Positions 25,026 through 25,566 of a DNA stretch of 25,566 bases are shown here, piece by piece (the stretch's first letter is position 1; the number at the start of each line of letters is the position of its first letter). The stretch covers positions 1 to 25,566 of the forward strand of contig JAPMOS010000346.1 in assembly GCA_027972325.1 (NCBI GenBank), written 5' to 3'. The DNA is from Paratrimastix pyriformis (taxonomy: Eukaryota; Preaxostyla; Paratrimastigidae). The translations under genes were made by a program, and so were the position numbers. The notes beneath the pieces were generated by a model that was given only the letters and a program-made list of their open reading frames with translations, was not told the origin of the DNA and searched no databases.

Positions 25026-25566
25026 CTTTTTTTCTTTAAGTAGTTTTTTTGATTATTTCCATTAATTTCCGTTTCTGAAGTGGTAAAACACTTAGTTAGA
25101 AGTATTCTGATGGGTTTCCATCAAAAAATCATGTATGTAAATTTTGACATGATTTTGACATGTTGACATGTTTTGACAGGCGCTCATTCATTAATGACCG
25201 GCAACCTTAGATTTCATTCCAGCCTTGTTACATATGTTACATAGTTCATGAAACGTTATAAACATTTATAAATATTTATAAATTCTGAAAAGTTATTCCA
25301 AAATGAGATTTTCCTATAGTAATTTCCTGAAAAATGTCAAATGGTGAGATAGCTCATTAACTATGCGGAATTGAGCTAAGAACCAACATTACACACATGA
25401 TCTACACATAAAACCATTCAGAATATGTTATCATAATGATTCACATCGGGTATCTGCGATCATTCGCAGCATCCTCACAGTGCTGGCGAGCAAGCTCTAG
25501 GCGCCGCGAGAATGTAAGTTCATATAATGGCAATTCAATGCTATATGAGCTTATTGCTGTTCAAAT
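25026..25566. other. AT-rich non-coding region at the right edge
   Basis: No gene is supported. It holds three close copies of TTTTGACA (25143-25177), an ATTTATAA triple (about 25264-25282) and a small GC-rich patch (about 25480-25512). No terminal repeat matching the left side was found. Confidence 0.5.

Larger units (their letters stand above)
14690..25566. mobile_element. Virus-like element R (Polinton/adintovirus-like), runs off the window
   Basis: An AT-rich block with a full set of morphogenesis genes: fibre, packaging ATPase, penton-like and major capsid proteins, pVI-like and pX-like internal proteins, and adenain-like protease. These are typical of Polintons, adintoviruses and related Polinton-like viruses. 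Most genes have the same two-part promoter and lie close together on the plus strand. In the part seen it looks largely whole, with about four to six breaks, so it is a fairly young fossil. DNA polymerase, integrase and the right terminus would lie beyond 25566. The left edge is set by composition only. Confidence 0.8.

Noticed and set aside
25480-25512. GC-rich patch in the right-hand AT-rich DNA as a tRNA or ncRNA
   Set aside because: No cloverleaf, A-box or B-box arrangement could be built by eye.
2112-25566. Family-B DNA polymerase, DDE integrase or superfamily-3 helicase of a complete Polinton
   Set aside because: No motifs of these were found in any frame in the window; they may lie outside it.

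Overview
This is eukaryotic genomic DNA with alternating blocks of different composition. GC-rich blocks (about 1-2111 and 9116-14690) carry pieces of tyrosine-recombinase retroelements of the DIRS type. AT-rich blocks (about 2112-9115 and 14690 to the right edge) carry genes of capsid-bearing, virus-like elements of the Polinton/adintovirus/Polinton-like-virus kind. DIRS elements with a methyltransferase domain occur in algae, protists, fungi and animals. I would guess a GC-rich alga or other protist, but the host cannot be named from this window, and no clear host gene is seen.

Layout. (1) 1-2111: broken DIRS-like retroelement with reverse transcriptase tail, RNase H, Dam-like methyltransferase and tyrosine recombinase in that order. 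(2) 2112-9115, virus-like element L: A32-like packaging ATPase (-), an acidic/basic protein of unknown role, a membrane protein, a long fibre gene ending in a peptidase-S74 chaperone domain, a small DNA-binding-like gene (-), and an AT-rich end with a 127-bp tandem repeat. (3) 9116-9742: a second, related DIRS-type tyrosine recombinase, followed by inverted and tandem repeats (9964-10901). Then come GC-rich, low-complexity open frames (10954-13605), possibly a retroelement ORF1, and a small unknown gene (14138-14476). (4) 14690-25566, virus-like element R, which runs off the window: fibre (-), a second packaging ATPase, a coiled-coil protein, small virion-like proteins, penton-like protein, pVI-like protein, major capsid protein, pX-like core peptide, adenain-like protease and a minus-strand gene of unknown role.

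Element R reads as an almost complete morphogenesis module: double-jelly-roll capsid, penton, packaging motor, maturation protease, internal basic proteins and a receptor-binding fibre. No DNA polymerase, helicase or viral integrase lies in the window, so both elements are seen only in part. Element R looks mostly whole here with a handful of breaks. Element L and the left DIRS copy are more worn.

The most interesting signals are two. First, almost every viral gene in both elements has the same two-part promoter: an ATATCT or TATTTTCT box, then usually exactly 8 bases, then TATATAG/TATATAA, 0-16 bases before the start codon. Second, both elements carry fibres built from the same repeated module and the same S74 self-cleaving chaperone, with protein similarity much higher than DNA similarity, although their packaging ATPases belong to clearly different types.
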